Assembly: GCA_007258455.2 (NCBI GenBank)
Contig: VDFB02000003.1
Coordinates: 44,698,077-44,762,076, forward strand
DNA: 64,000 nucleotides
Reading direction: 5' to 3'
Origin: Sequoia sempervirens
Taxonomy: Eukaryota > Streptophyta > Pinopsida > Cupressales > Cupressaceae
Shown here one piece after another: positions 35,708-46,309 of this stretch. Position 1 is the stretch's first letter; every line of letters begins with the position of its first letter. The position numbers and the translations under genes are program-made. The notes beneath the pieces are model-generated. The model had not been told where the DNA came from. It did not search any database and saw only the letters and a list, made by a program, of their open reading frames with translations.

Positions 35708-36546
35708 CTATTTGATGGAATCAGGAACACTAATATTATTCTTCTCAAGAATATGTGTCAAATGATCCACTTGTTTCTTCAAACACTTGTGCTCATCATG
35801 ACTGGGTTTCTTACAATAGGCACATTTGACCTTCTCTTTTTTAGGCTTTTTTCCCTTAGAAGATTGGGTCCCATTGGTTGCTTTTGAAGCAACTAGAATC
35901 TGATCCTTTTTCTCCTTGCTATTCTTTTGTTTCTTATCCTTATTGTTACTACTTTGTCCATTTTGTTCTTTTGTACGTTGGTTGACAACTAGGGCATGCG
36001 ACTTAGAGGATTTAAGAGTGCCCATCTGGATTAGCTTATTGTGTTCCCATGTGAGAGAGATAGCGAAATCATCCAAAGATAACATAGTGAACTGTGTCCC
36101 AAGTGCACCCTTAGTAGCATAAAAGGTAGAAACAAAGACAAAATATTCTGAACTTAGTTTAGAGAGAATACTAAGAATCAATTGTTCATCTTTCTTATCA
36201 ATACCACATTATTTTAACTACAGCCTTAGTGATTTCAATTTTGTGGAAAAATCTTAAATTGTGTTGAAATTGCCTGGACTTAAACTAATTAGTTCATTTT
36301 CCAACATATGACCCCTCATTGAATCTTGTGTGCCAAATTTAGTGTTTCTAGCTTTGTCCATATTTCATTTGGTGAATTCAAAGACTCAATGGGGAATAGT
36401 AAATCAGGAGAAACATACAAACACAATGTTCCATAGGCCTCATCACATTTGTTAAACCACTTAGGCTTATCTTCATCTTTAGCAGTTTTAGTTTCAAGTC
36501 CCATTGTTATCCTATGTAATCCAACTTTCCTTAAGTAGATTTTCAT
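35708..36546 (-). pseudogene. Copia B gag with CCHC zinc knuckle
   Basis: 36546-36316 gives the capsid start (KPKWFNKCDEAYGTLCLYVS, PNEIWTKLETL). After a break, 36181-35708 (157 codons) continues ILSILSKLSSEYFVFVSTFY, a Lys-rich stretch and a zinc knuckle CAYCKKPSHDEHKC. The knuckle keeps all four metal ligands. Intact gag would form the particle and bind the element RNA. Confidence 0.85.
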
Positions 36547-37324
36547 GTGTGATTTCTACTCAAAGTAGTTATAAAAAAGAGATGCTGAAAAGAAGAGAAC
36601 ATACACAAGACAACCCCCCCGTTTAACTCAAAGAAAAAACCCCCCAAGCAAATATGATTTGGCACTATAATCAATGCATTTACAACTTCCACTAGAAATA
36701 ATACTTAGTGGTCTTGATCTCAATGCTTTACAAAATTCTCACACATTGGGTGTATGCTGAAAGTATAAACTGGAGTTAATTCGAGTGAAACTAACAACTC
36801 CACTGTGATCTACTCGAAAAATAATGCACTTTCAAGAAAGGAATCACCTCAATCCAAGATTGTATGAGAAAGTTATGAGTCTTCAAAGTTCTCAAAATGA
36901 GAACTATGCAGTGTCATGGGTAAGAATCTACAATTTCTAAAAAATCATTGCATCAAAACCAAAAAAATCCTACACTGGTGCAAAGAGCACAAGAAAATAT
37001 CCCAAATAAATAATTTTTTTTTTGAGAAAAGGAACTAGTATGAGTGAGAATGAAGCATTTGAAAACTGTCTTCAAATCTGCAACTATCAACGAAGAGGAG
37101 GTCTGCTGAAATGTTGACATTCAATTTCTACAAATATATAACCTTCATGCAAAAACCAACAATGACCCAAATGTGTTTTTTTGCTGCAAACAAAACCCAG
37201 ATGACATATTTTCTTTAAATTATACAAAAAATGTAGATCTAGTGTAAAATAATGCTCCCATCAACAAAAAGATGACCCCAGAAATGAAAAATGGCCTGTA
37301 AAGGCTCAATCAGCTACCAAATTT

Positions 37325-37733
37325 AGTCTCCACGAGAGTAATGCAAATGCTCCAGAAGCAAAATAGCATTATGAGGATGCAAAAGCAAAGACATATTTAG
37401 CTTGAAAATTGAGATTACAAAGGAAATGCCTTAGTTATATAGGCCAAGGGGAGAGATAGATGCAACCAAATTATGACAAGTGTTTGAATCCTATGAGGTG
37501 TGACAACTCATGTCATTAAAGGCTCAACCACCTTATCCCTATGTAAAGTTAATCAGTGTGAAGAGGACTTTAGTGGAGAACTAGTTAAGAATGAACTAGT
37601 TAGATAAAGTACCCCTTTCACACTAACAAGGTGAGTATAAATAGAATAATACTCAGATAATATAACCTAAGAAAGCTTAATTAAAGTATAGGAAAAACAT
37701 AGGAATATAGGAAAATAAAAACCTACACTAACA
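37325..37733 (-). repeat. 5' LTR of Copia B (shortened)
   Basis: 409 bp aligning with 31881-32310, ending CCTACACTAACA. The approximately 100 bp that end the 3' LTR are absent or replaced here, and no clear tRNA-iMet primer site follows. Deletion of the LTR end and primer site is the simplest reading. Confidence 0.7.
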
Positions 37734-37738
37734 GTTGG

Positions 37739-39479
37739 ACGTTGAGGGAGTGACTCCTTATATGGAAAAGTTGCATGGACATGATGTGAATATGTCACAA
37801 GAATTCTTGAAGGTTGGTAGAATCGATTGTTGCAAATTGGGGGAAAAGAGTTTAATATCACGAAGGATCTTATAGTTGAAATCACTAGTCTATTGATTGA
37901 AGGGAAACAATTCTATAGAGACAAGAATGAATCTGGTTCGGCCATGGATACTTTCTTCAAAGATGATGACAGGAGGAAGTTGGAAAGGGCTAAATGTGGT
38001 GGCTATTATCGAACTTCAATCAAGGCAATTTGGAGAGATGTTGTAGAGGAAATAATGAGGTATTTTACTCTCTATGGCCACTTCTCTATTATCTCTAGGC
38101 ATCATTTTCTTTTTCTTAATCATTTTAGGCACAAGAAGAAGGTGTCATTCCCTTTCTATTTACTGGTTTCTCTGGAAAATGGTATAAGAGATCATAAACA
38201 CAACCCCAAAAATCCTATCCTTCATGAAGTTCTAATTATGTTGATCTCTAAGTATGTCAAGTCCTTTACTATCCCTGCTCAACCCAATATTTCCATTATT
38301 GGGAAGAAGAAGAAGAATTTTGAGTATGTGACGGGGTCGGAGGATGATTCTGATGATGAAGATTATACCCCTGGGTCAGATACGTCCTTGGATGTTGACT
38401 TGAAATCTCTCACCATTTTTTAGGGTAAGAAAAGAAAAAAGAATAAACCCCCTATTTCTTTTAGGGATGAAGAGTACAATACAAGAGATGAGGAAGAGGT
38501 GGTCTGGTCTTGCTATAAGTCTAAACCTATGAAGGGGTCAGGTGGAAAAAAGATGAAAGGGGTTGCTTTGAAAAATTCAAGCAAGGAGGATTTGGCTAAT
38601 AGGGGCCAGCTGGGGGTCTCCTATATTTCTAAGTTGTAGTTAAAAGAGGGGCCAAAGAGGAGAAATTTTCCTTTGAATCTGGGGAGGGATGAGCTGCAAG
38701 AGCATGATGGCATTTCGAAGGGTGTTGAGGATCAGTTATTGGAGCAGGACATGGCTAAAGGTGATGATGTTTATGATCAAAAAGGGAAGGAGACCATGGA
38801 GAATGATACTACCAGTAGTGACTCCCAAGAGGATTATGCGACAGACAAGGATGGTTTCAACTTTAGGAGAGAAATTATGCTTAATTATCTTGGTTTGGTG
38901 AAAGAGAGCTCCTTATCCTTGTTCAAGATTTTCAAATGGGTTTTCCATGAGATGAACTCCACCAATGTTCAGGTTAGAGCTATGAATAATAATGCTGATG
39001 AACCCTCTTCTTCTAAGGGGCCTAATGTGCAGGCTCAAGTTAACAAGGTTTAGCTCGAGGTTAATCAGTTATTTGACACTCTTAAAATGGTTGTTGACGA
39101 GATGATAAATATGAAAAATTCCTATGAACAAAGGATTGCTTCCCTTGAAGGAGGTTTGGAGTGTGTCAATCAAGCAATGGAGAAGGTTTTGGAGGTCAGT
39201 AAACATGCTATGTGCAATGAAGCCGAGGGTTTGTGTTTGTTGAATAAGAAAGACATGAAATGGTTGGGGGATAATTATGGAATGAAAGATATGGTGGCTA
39301 GTGTTGATGCTCAACAAAAGATGGCAAGTGAGACGGGGCCTTATGCTAGAACTCATAACAAGACCAAACTTAATGCTAAGGTTGGTATTCCTATTGAAGA
39401 GGTGGTGGAAGTCATGAATGTCCATCAAAAAATCATTGATAGTGACCTTGAAGTAGCCAACATTCTTAAGAATCTCTAG
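37739..39479 (+). pseudogene. Downstream ORF of LINE-type element, copy 2
   Basis: The reading frame starts MGGDQNIIEPKSCDI at 31699, is cut by Copia B at 31779, and resumes here with VTPYMEKLHGH. The largest open piece, 37827-38423, holds ITKDLIVEITSLLIEGKQFY, WRDVVEEIMRYFTLYGHF and HHFLFLNHFRHKKKVSFPFY, then an acidic tail. 38673-39053 gives LFKIFKWVFHEMN. 39087-39479 is the coiled-coil C-terminus ending EVANILKNL. Stops at about 38421, 38636 and 39051 break it. Function unknown. Confidence 0.65.
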
Positions 39480-39649
39480 TTGGTTTTCTCTTTTCTTTTC
39501 CTTTTTCTGGCTGTTTGTTTGTTGGTTTTTGGTTGCTTGTTCTATTTTTGATTATATGTTGAAGCAATGATCTATCTTGTAAAGGGTTTCGGGGCCCCTT
39601 CAAAACTATTTTACCTATAATAAAAAATAATGGTTAAAATTAAACATGA

Positions 39650-41692
39650 ATATTAAAAAATGTAAAAAATGTACTTTTTTTGTAATTTTGACAAATGGGT
39701 AGTGTGGAAACAACAAGATAGGTAGGTTAATATTAGGGAAGGTCTCTTTTCATTTTCCAAGTCACCCAATCATTTTGGGGTGCTCTTTTCGGGGTAGTCT
39801 CTGAAGAGCCCTAAAAGCAAAAAAATGGAAAACTATGACAAAGTCATTTTGGGATCTCATGGCACATAGGAATGCTTTGTCTATACCTATAGGTGGATAT
39901 TGAATCCCTTCAAACCAACCTATTTTTGTTTTGGTCAACTCACACCATTTGTGTGTTCTAGTTTCAATTGCCTTCTTGCAAAAATTGTCAATGGAAAGCA
40001 GTGCACAAATGGAAAGCACTTTTTTGTTTTTTGCATCATGAAGCAAAAACAAGTATACCAACACATCAAGGTGGGAAAGTAAACTCTATGGAAGGCCTCC
40101 TTTTGTCACCCAAGTCCCCTTGTGATTTCAGTGTGCACTAATCTAGGATAGTCTTGAAAGTGTCGTAAGAGCAAAAAATGCAAAATTGTTAAATTTTGAG
40201 TATTCTTGACAAATGGGAAGCATGGATAAATTGAGGTAGGAAAGTAAATACTAGGGAATTCCTCTTTTAATTTCCCAAGTCACTCGATCGTTCTAAAGTA
40301 CTCTTTCTGGGGTAGTCTCTTAAGAGTCCTAAAAGCAACAATTGTGAAAAATTGTAAATTTTTTAGTAATTTTGATAAATGGGCAGCATGGACACATCAA
40401 GTTAGGAAATTAAATGCTAGTAATTTCTCTTTTCATTTCCCAAGTCACCCAATCATTTTGGGGTGCTCTTTTCGAGGTAGTCTCTTAAGAGCCCTAAAAG
40501 CAAACAAAAGTCAAACTATGACGAAGTCATTCTGGGAGCTCGTGGTGCATAGGAATGCTTTTCCTAGACCTACTGGTGGATATCAAATCTATTTAAACCA
40601 ACCTCTCTCAGTTTTGGTCAACTCAACACCGTTTTTGTGTTCCAGTGTCAAATGCATTCTTGCAAAAATTGCCAATGGAAAGCAGTGCAAAAATGGAAAG
40701 AAGCATTCTTTTTGTTTTGTGCATCATGGATAAAAAAAACTATACCAACACATCAAGGTGGGTAGGTAAATTCTATAGAAGGCCTCCTTTTTTATCCCAA
40801 GTCCCCCCGTGATTCTAGAGTGCACTAATCCAGGGTAGTCTTGAAAGTGTCGTAAGAGCAAAAAATGCCAAAATGTTAAATTTTTAGTATTTTTGACAAA
40901 TTAGAAGCATGGAAACATTGAGGTAGGTAGGAAAATACTAGGAAAGGTCTCTTTTCATTTCCCAAGTCACTTGATCATTCTAGAGTGCTCTTTCCAGGGT
41001 AGTCTCTTAAGAGCCCTAAGAGCAAAAATTAAAAAAATTGTAAATTTTTTTAGTAATTTTGACAAATGGGTAGCATAGAAATGTCGAGGTATGATAGTAA
41101 ATACTAGGAAAGGGATATTTTCATTTCCAAATTCACTTGATCATTTTGGGGTGCTCTTTTCGAGGTAGGCTCTTAAGAGCCCTAAAAGAAAATAAAAATT
41201 CAAACTATGATGAAGTCATTCTGGGAGCTTGTGGTGCATAGGAATGCTTTATCTATACCTATAGGTGGATATAAAATCCATTCAAATCAACCTCTCTTGG
41301 TTTTGGTCAAATCAACACCATTTGTGTGTTCTAGTGTCAAATGTATTCTTGCAAAAAATATTAGTGGAAAGCGGTGTAAAAATGGAAAGAAGCATTTTTT
41401 TTTTGTGCATCATGGAGCGAAACCAACTATACCAACACATCAAGGTGGGTAGGTAAACACTATGGAAGGCCTCCTTTTTTTCCCAAGTCTCTTCGTGATT
41501 CTGAAGTTCATTAATCCAATGTAGTCTTGAAAGTGCTATAAGAGAAAAAATACAAAATTGTTAAGTTTTTAGTAATTTTGACAAATGGGCAGTGTAGACA
41601 TGCCAAGATAAGCAAGTAAATACTAGGGAAGGTCTCTTTTCATTTTCCAAGTCACATGATCATTCCGAGGTTCTCTTTTCGAGGAGATAAAT
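39650..41692 (+). repeat. Higher-order tandem repeat array, unit about 685 bp
   Basis: A core block (CCCAAGTCAC, then a GATCATT-type stretch, GGGTAGTCTC, AAGAGCCCTAAAAGCAA) starts near 39757, 40109, 40274, 40440, 40796, 40961, 41127, 41482 and 41647. Spacings are 352, 165, 166, 356, 165, 166, 355 and 165. Thus a monomer of about 165 bp and a longer one of about 355 bp form a three-part unit of 683-687 bp, repeated almost three times. Related short frames (for example 40344-40733 and 41207-41452) recur once per unit but carry stops and are probably not coding. The layout is that of satellite DNA. Confidence 0.85.
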
Positions 41693-42485
41693 AGGACAAT
41701 CAATACCTAGGCATGTTATCTTTCTAAATAAGCATGCCACAATCATTAGATAGTGACTAAGAGTCTTGGAAAGTGAAAAGAATGAAAGGCATATAAAATG
41801 GGAAAGAAGCTAAATTCATTTGAGTGGGCCAAAGCATGATGAAGAATTTATAGTCAAGTGTAAGGATGGTCATGAGAAAATACTCTTTTGTGGTGTGAGA
41901 GTAGTTGTCAATTGTCAATGATTATCATGCTCCTTGAAAAAGATCAAAATGCATTATTTCCAACTTTCCCTTGGATCTTAGCAAAGTACATGGATGAGAG
42001 GCCAACATTTTGGTAGTGTGATCATAAAAAAAATTGAAAATAGGAAATAGGAAACTCCATTGAAAATATTATTTAAAAAAAAATAAAATTAATTTTTGCT
42101 AAACAAGATGCAACATAAGAATAACAATGAAATAATGAGAACAATCCAAAATACCAAAGTTGTTAACACAAATAAAAATAATCTAGAGAAACTTAACAAA
42201 AATAAGAGAATGGAGTAGGTGTACACAAACAAAATCACCTCCAAGCAATGAAGATGAACAATGTTGGCCAATAGTAAGCCTCCATGAATGAAATAGGTTG
42301 AATGAGAGCTTTCACATACAAGTTAAACAATAATACCTTCAAAAATTTAGCAATTGAGAGAATGGAAGAATACTCATTAGAAATGGGGTCAAAGAAGAGC
42401 CAAGAGAAATGTTAATAATAACCTACTTTTTGAATCACTACCATCATTAACTCATTGTACTCATAACACAACCATGGATATATTG
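41693..42485. other. No recognised gene
   Basis: AT-rich sequence after the tandem array. Nothing coding or repeated was recognised. Confidence 0.4.
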
Positions 42486-42840
42486 ATTTGAATCACTTAA
42501 AAATATACCTTTGTACTCCAAAAAACCTACACATATAAACAAGTGAATTGTTAAGAAAATCAATCTTCAAGACCTATTAGAAAATCAACAATGGTGGATT
42601 TATTGTCATTGTAACCTTGTCGTGCTCCAAACTTGAGTGTAGTAGACCTGCATATAAATAGAGACAAATTGTTGAGCATAAGAAACATGAACTACAAAGT
42701 TTGAACTAAAAATTCTTTCAAATCAAATATACCTTGAAAATGTATTGATCTACATGAAATATTGTGGATGTTTTGATCTAAATCACTTTAAAATATACCT
42801 TTATTGTCCAAAAAATTACATTTTTTACATACCAGATATT
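42486..42840. repeat. Short duplicated block, also related to 30700-31060
   Basis: TTGATTTGAATCACTTAAAAATATACC (42485 on) recurs as TTGATCTAAATCACTTTAAAATATACC about 281 bp later, each followed by a CCAAAAAA stretch. The block AAACATGAACTACAAAGT near 42685 matches AACATGAACAACAAAGT near 30857. It lies downstream of the minus-strand transposon-like gene and may be part of that element family. Confidence 0.45.
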
Positions 42841-42919
42841 TTTTATGCAAAATTTTAATGTACTTTTAATCCAACCCATTGAAATAACATGAATCTAAAT
42901 AAGATGAAAAATATCATAC

Positions 42920-44131
42920 CTGTCCCATGCAAAAAAAGATCCGCTACTGAAGTGTGACTGAAGGGTCATCTCTTACCTTCTGAGTATCTGGTATTGCTTC
43001 ATGATCAACACTACTAACTGTCCATAGTTCCTTTGTTCTTGGTTTGGCATACTATCTCAATAACTTAACATTTTTTACTATAACAAGATGCAAATACATG
43101 AGAATGTTTTTTTGTTTCTCATAGTGTTCAAATGGAGGTATGCCATTCTTTCTAATCATATACGTTTATAATCAAGTTACAGAAACAACAACTGAACCTG
43201 TAGGATACATGAACCCATCATCATATGTCATCGGTTGTGCTAGCTTCTTCTTTCCTTGTACACATCATTCCAACCAATAGTATGATCTCTCTACATTCCC
43301 CTACGGTGCAACAACTGCATATACATGTCTTGGTTGTACAAGATCTCAAAGATGGTCATAGTCAAGTGAACTTTACATTTCATCTTCTAAAGAGGATTGT
43401 GCTACAGATAAAGGAGTTAGATACTATGGAATCCATGTATCTACCCACTCACTTGACTCACATTGATCCCAATCACATTGAATACAATTCTAACAAAAAA
43501 AAGGCAACTCTCGTGTCCATATGGTCCATGCACCCACATCTGAGCTTCAAAATACATGCATCTTTAAAGATTCTTTGATTCTATGACATTCCAATTTCTC
43601 TCCCACTATGCCCTCATCAACCAACCAAAAAAAATGCATACTTATGAATCGAGTGTCCCTCCTCGTGACAATGCATAACTACACCAATCAACAATAGAAC
43701 ATGTATCACTGAATGTTGCACCATCTCTAATATTTATTTATTCCTTGGCTAGAGCTCTCTTCACACATGCACCTGCTCCATCATGCTTTCCTTTTCCATG
43801 TCACAATTCAAAAAAACTTCAAATATGAGGTACACCCTTTTGTACTTGCATCCTGCTCAACCAATAAAAAATACAAGAATTCTTGAATTGCCTCATGCAA
43901 TTATCTAACTAAATGAGATGTTGACCCATTGCAATATATTTTTCTTACAAGAACTCAAAAAAGTTTTCAAAACAATGTTGCACAAACATTGACGAATGAG
44001 ATCAATCATCACTCATGTAAAAATGGTACTCCCTAATTATCTTCCTATCCCGTTCTAACATATTATCAAGGGCATGTCTATATGTGATGTGGAAAAAAAT
44101 AGAAATTTGAATAGAATTATAATATTGAGAT
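42920..44131 (-). pseudogene. DNA-transposon-like protein, C-terminal half
   Basis: Minus-strand frame directly continuing the one that stops at 54914. It begins at the TGTAC duplication with QSQYYNSIQISIFFHITYRH, followed by REYHFYMSDD. After decay it gives HGKGKHDGAGACVKRALAKE near 43780, then TFSDTCSIVDWCSYALSRGG. A later block reads QGKKKLAQPMTYDDGFMYP and GSVVV. It ends at a possible splice donor CAG/GTATGA at 42918-42920. Stops are numerous. The blocks fit a transposase-like protein family, but I cannot name the superfamily. Confidence 0.5.
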
Positions 44132-44136
44132 TGTAC

Positions 44137-45427
44137 TATTGGAAGTTTATTTGTCATTGAGGATATTGTTGGAGACTTGAATTGGCAACATGAGTATGAT
44201 GTATAGTGTGAAGAGATTGTTGAGTGGGGAGATTGATGAAGGTTAATGAGCATGAAAATATATGGTGTTTTCATTGATGAGAACCTATGATAGAGATGCA
44301 GAAGTGTTGGTCTAGAGAATACCAAATGTTTTGATAATTACCTAAGTCCCATAGTACATTTTCAGTTTTCAATGAACTAGTTTTGAGGTCTGCATTGCTC
44401 TGCTATGAAGAATATAATTATGTAGTTTTGAGGTAATGTGGGTGCATGTTGGAAGAAGCTAAATCCAAAGTTTCACGACATGATGTCTTCCGCAGTCGAA
44501 GATAGCATTTAAAAAGTATCGAATCTGGAAATGACAAATTTGCACTTACAAAGTGTATGTTGGAACGCTTCACATTCCACTGTGGATGAATATTTTGTTG
44601 TGTGGATTTGTGGTAGTGTTTACAAATTCCAATAGTGTATACATTCCAAGTGGCAAGTGTTTTGGTGGTCCACGTGTCGAGTTATGAGTGAACATTTGGT
44701 TCATTCTGATATTACTTCACCAGTTTTCTATTCAGTGCTGACCTAAGTATTTTGGGGTCATGCAAAGTTGAGGTGTGTAAGGAGGGGTATCATAAGAGTG
44801 AATATAGGTCATGTTGACCTATTTGGATGTATTGCATATTTTGGTTCTTTCTGCAAGGTGTTCATGTTGATGTTTTGGGATGATAGGTTATGTGGTGTAC
44901 AATACATCTAATTAGGCCATCCTAATTGATGTTTTGGGTTGTTGCAGTATATATATAAGGTTGATTCATTATGCGAATGTATGAGATTTGGTGCAAAGAA
45001 GTGCAAAGTGTAATTATGGTGAAGTATGAAGTGTGTTAAGTCAGTTTTTGAGCCTAGTTGGATCTGTCTTCAACATGTTGTAGATGCATTGTAATCAGTA
45101 CAATGTCTGATAGTGATCCACCTTCTTTTCTATTCTGGTAGTGAGCCATTTCTTCTATTCTCTGGACAGTGAGTCCACCTAGAAGTGATTCATTCTATAA
45201 TATATTGTAATCGTTATAATATATTGTGAGCTAATTCTCACTGTGGTTTTTCCCTTTTTGGGTTTTCCATGTAAAAATATGGCGTTCTTGTGTCTTGGTG
45301 TGATGCATGCTTTTAATGCTTCTTTCATTACTACACATTGAATGAGATATTGTGAAATGAATTTTAAGTTAAAGAATTTCATGGAATATTGATTCACCCC
45401 CCCTCTCAGTATTCCAGGTGTTCAACA
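44137..45427 (+). repeat. 5' LTR of the 10.8-kb element
   Basis: 1291 bp, matching 53552-54908 throughout. It contains a TATATATAAGG promoter-like box near 44950 and ends CAGGTGTTCAACA just before the primer site. Confidence 0.85.
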
Positions 45428-45429
45428 AT

Positions 45430-45441
45430 TAGTATCACAAC
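45430..45441 (+). other. Degenerate primer binding site
   Basis: TAGTATCACAAC, two bases after the LTR, resembles the tRNA-iMet complement TGGTATCAGAGC with three differences, so it is probably a mutated primer site. Confidence 0.55.
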
Positions 45442-45478
45442 TTGGTTCCTTCAATTGGCTTGATTGTTGAGGTAGATC

Positions 45479-46300
45479 TTGGAGATTGAACACATGGCTA
45501 CAAGGAAGTATCCTATTCCTCCAGAAGAGATTATCCCTAAAGGGTTTACTGAAGAAGATTATGAAGTTGACATGGAAGGAGAACTCAAATCAACCCTTGA
45601 TGATTTGGATAAATTAGAAGCTAGAAATAGATATATGAAAAAGGATCTTAATGATGTAGATGAGTGTATGAAGAAGTTGAGAGAGAAACTAATGAAAGCT
45701 ACAAAAAGAATCAAGGACACAAATGAGCAGCTTAAGCAACCAAGTGAAATTATCACTAGTCTAGAAGTGAAAGTTGAAGAAAGAAAAAGAGTTGAAGATT
45801 GCTTGAATTCCAAATTAAGAGACACATCTGAGGAATGTTCAAATCTTGAACAAGAGGTTGTAACCTTGAGATCAAATCTAGAGAAAGTGAAGAATAAAGA
45901 AGAAAAAATCAAGAAGAGCTCCACATTGCTTGATGAGATGATTGCAAATCAGAAGGCTTCTAAAGGACAAATAAGGACTAGGGTTTGAGAAATGTGAAAT
46001 ATCAAAGGTAAATCAAACTCCAAACAATGCTAAAAAGAAGAATGACAAGAAGAATAATGTCAAATAGAATCAAAACCAGAAGAAAGAACTCATAAGGCCT
46101 CCTATCAGACAACCTGCTCCACAAAGGTATTCATCTTTTAATGGTTATTATTATTCATGTAATAAGTTTGGATACAGAGCTATAGAATGTAGAAGCATAA
46201 TGAATCAAAATGTTCAATCATTTTCTAGTTAGTGCTTTACATGCAATAGATTTGATCATAAAGCTAGTGAATGCAAAAAAATAGATGATGAGTGGTTACA
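45479..46300 (+). pseudogene. Gag-like coiled-coil protein with zinc knuckles
   Basis: A 169-codon open piece (45479-45988) begins in IPPEEIIPKGFTEEDYEVDM and then forms a long Glu/Lys/Leu heptad region, a probable coiled coil. After a stop, 46130-46280 shows two knuckle-like units, YYYSCNKFGYRAIECR and CFTCNRFDHKASECK. This region is interrupted by a foreign insertion and continues at 48980. The order coiled coil then knuckles suggests a gag that packages the element RNA; that role is inferred. Confidence 0.6.
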
Positions 46301-46309
46301 ATAATGGTA

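Larger units (their letters stand above)
31780..37733 (-). mobile_element. Ty1/Copia LTR retrotransposon B
   Basis: A structurally near-complete Copia, 5954 bp, reading leftward: 5' LTR (37325-37733), gag, protease, integrase, reverse transcriptase, RNase H, polypurine tract, 3' LTR (31780-32310). LTRs begin TGTTAG and end TAACA. The target duplication GTTGG (31775-31779 and 37734-37738) is perfect, and its removal restores the host LINE frame. Many stops and frameshifts show it is dead. Confidence 0.92.
31114..39631 (+). mobile_element. LINE-type element, copy 2, split by Copia B
   Basis: Bounded by the perfect 10-bp duplication GGTTAAAATT (31104-31113 and 39632-39641). It starts inside the RNase H domain, eight bases upstream of the point where copy 1 starts, and ends GGGGCCCCTTCAAAAC then TTTTACCTATAATAAAAAA. 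Copia B occupies 31780-37733 inside it; without that and its duplication the element is about 2.56 kb. Confidence 0.85.

Noticed and set aside
39650..41692. CRISPR-like array or repeated gene
   Set aside because: Repeats are 165-355 bp and contiguous, with no short repeat-spacer pattern; the recurring frames carry stops and shifts between units.
43225..43578. 117-codon plus-strand frame
   Set aside because: The minus strand of the same DNA carries the transposon-like blocks (QGKKKLAQP, GSVVV), so this frame is probably its shadow.
45559..45924. 121-codon minus-strand frame rich in Ser and Phe
   Set aside because: Antisense of the gag-like coiled coil of the 10.8-kb element.
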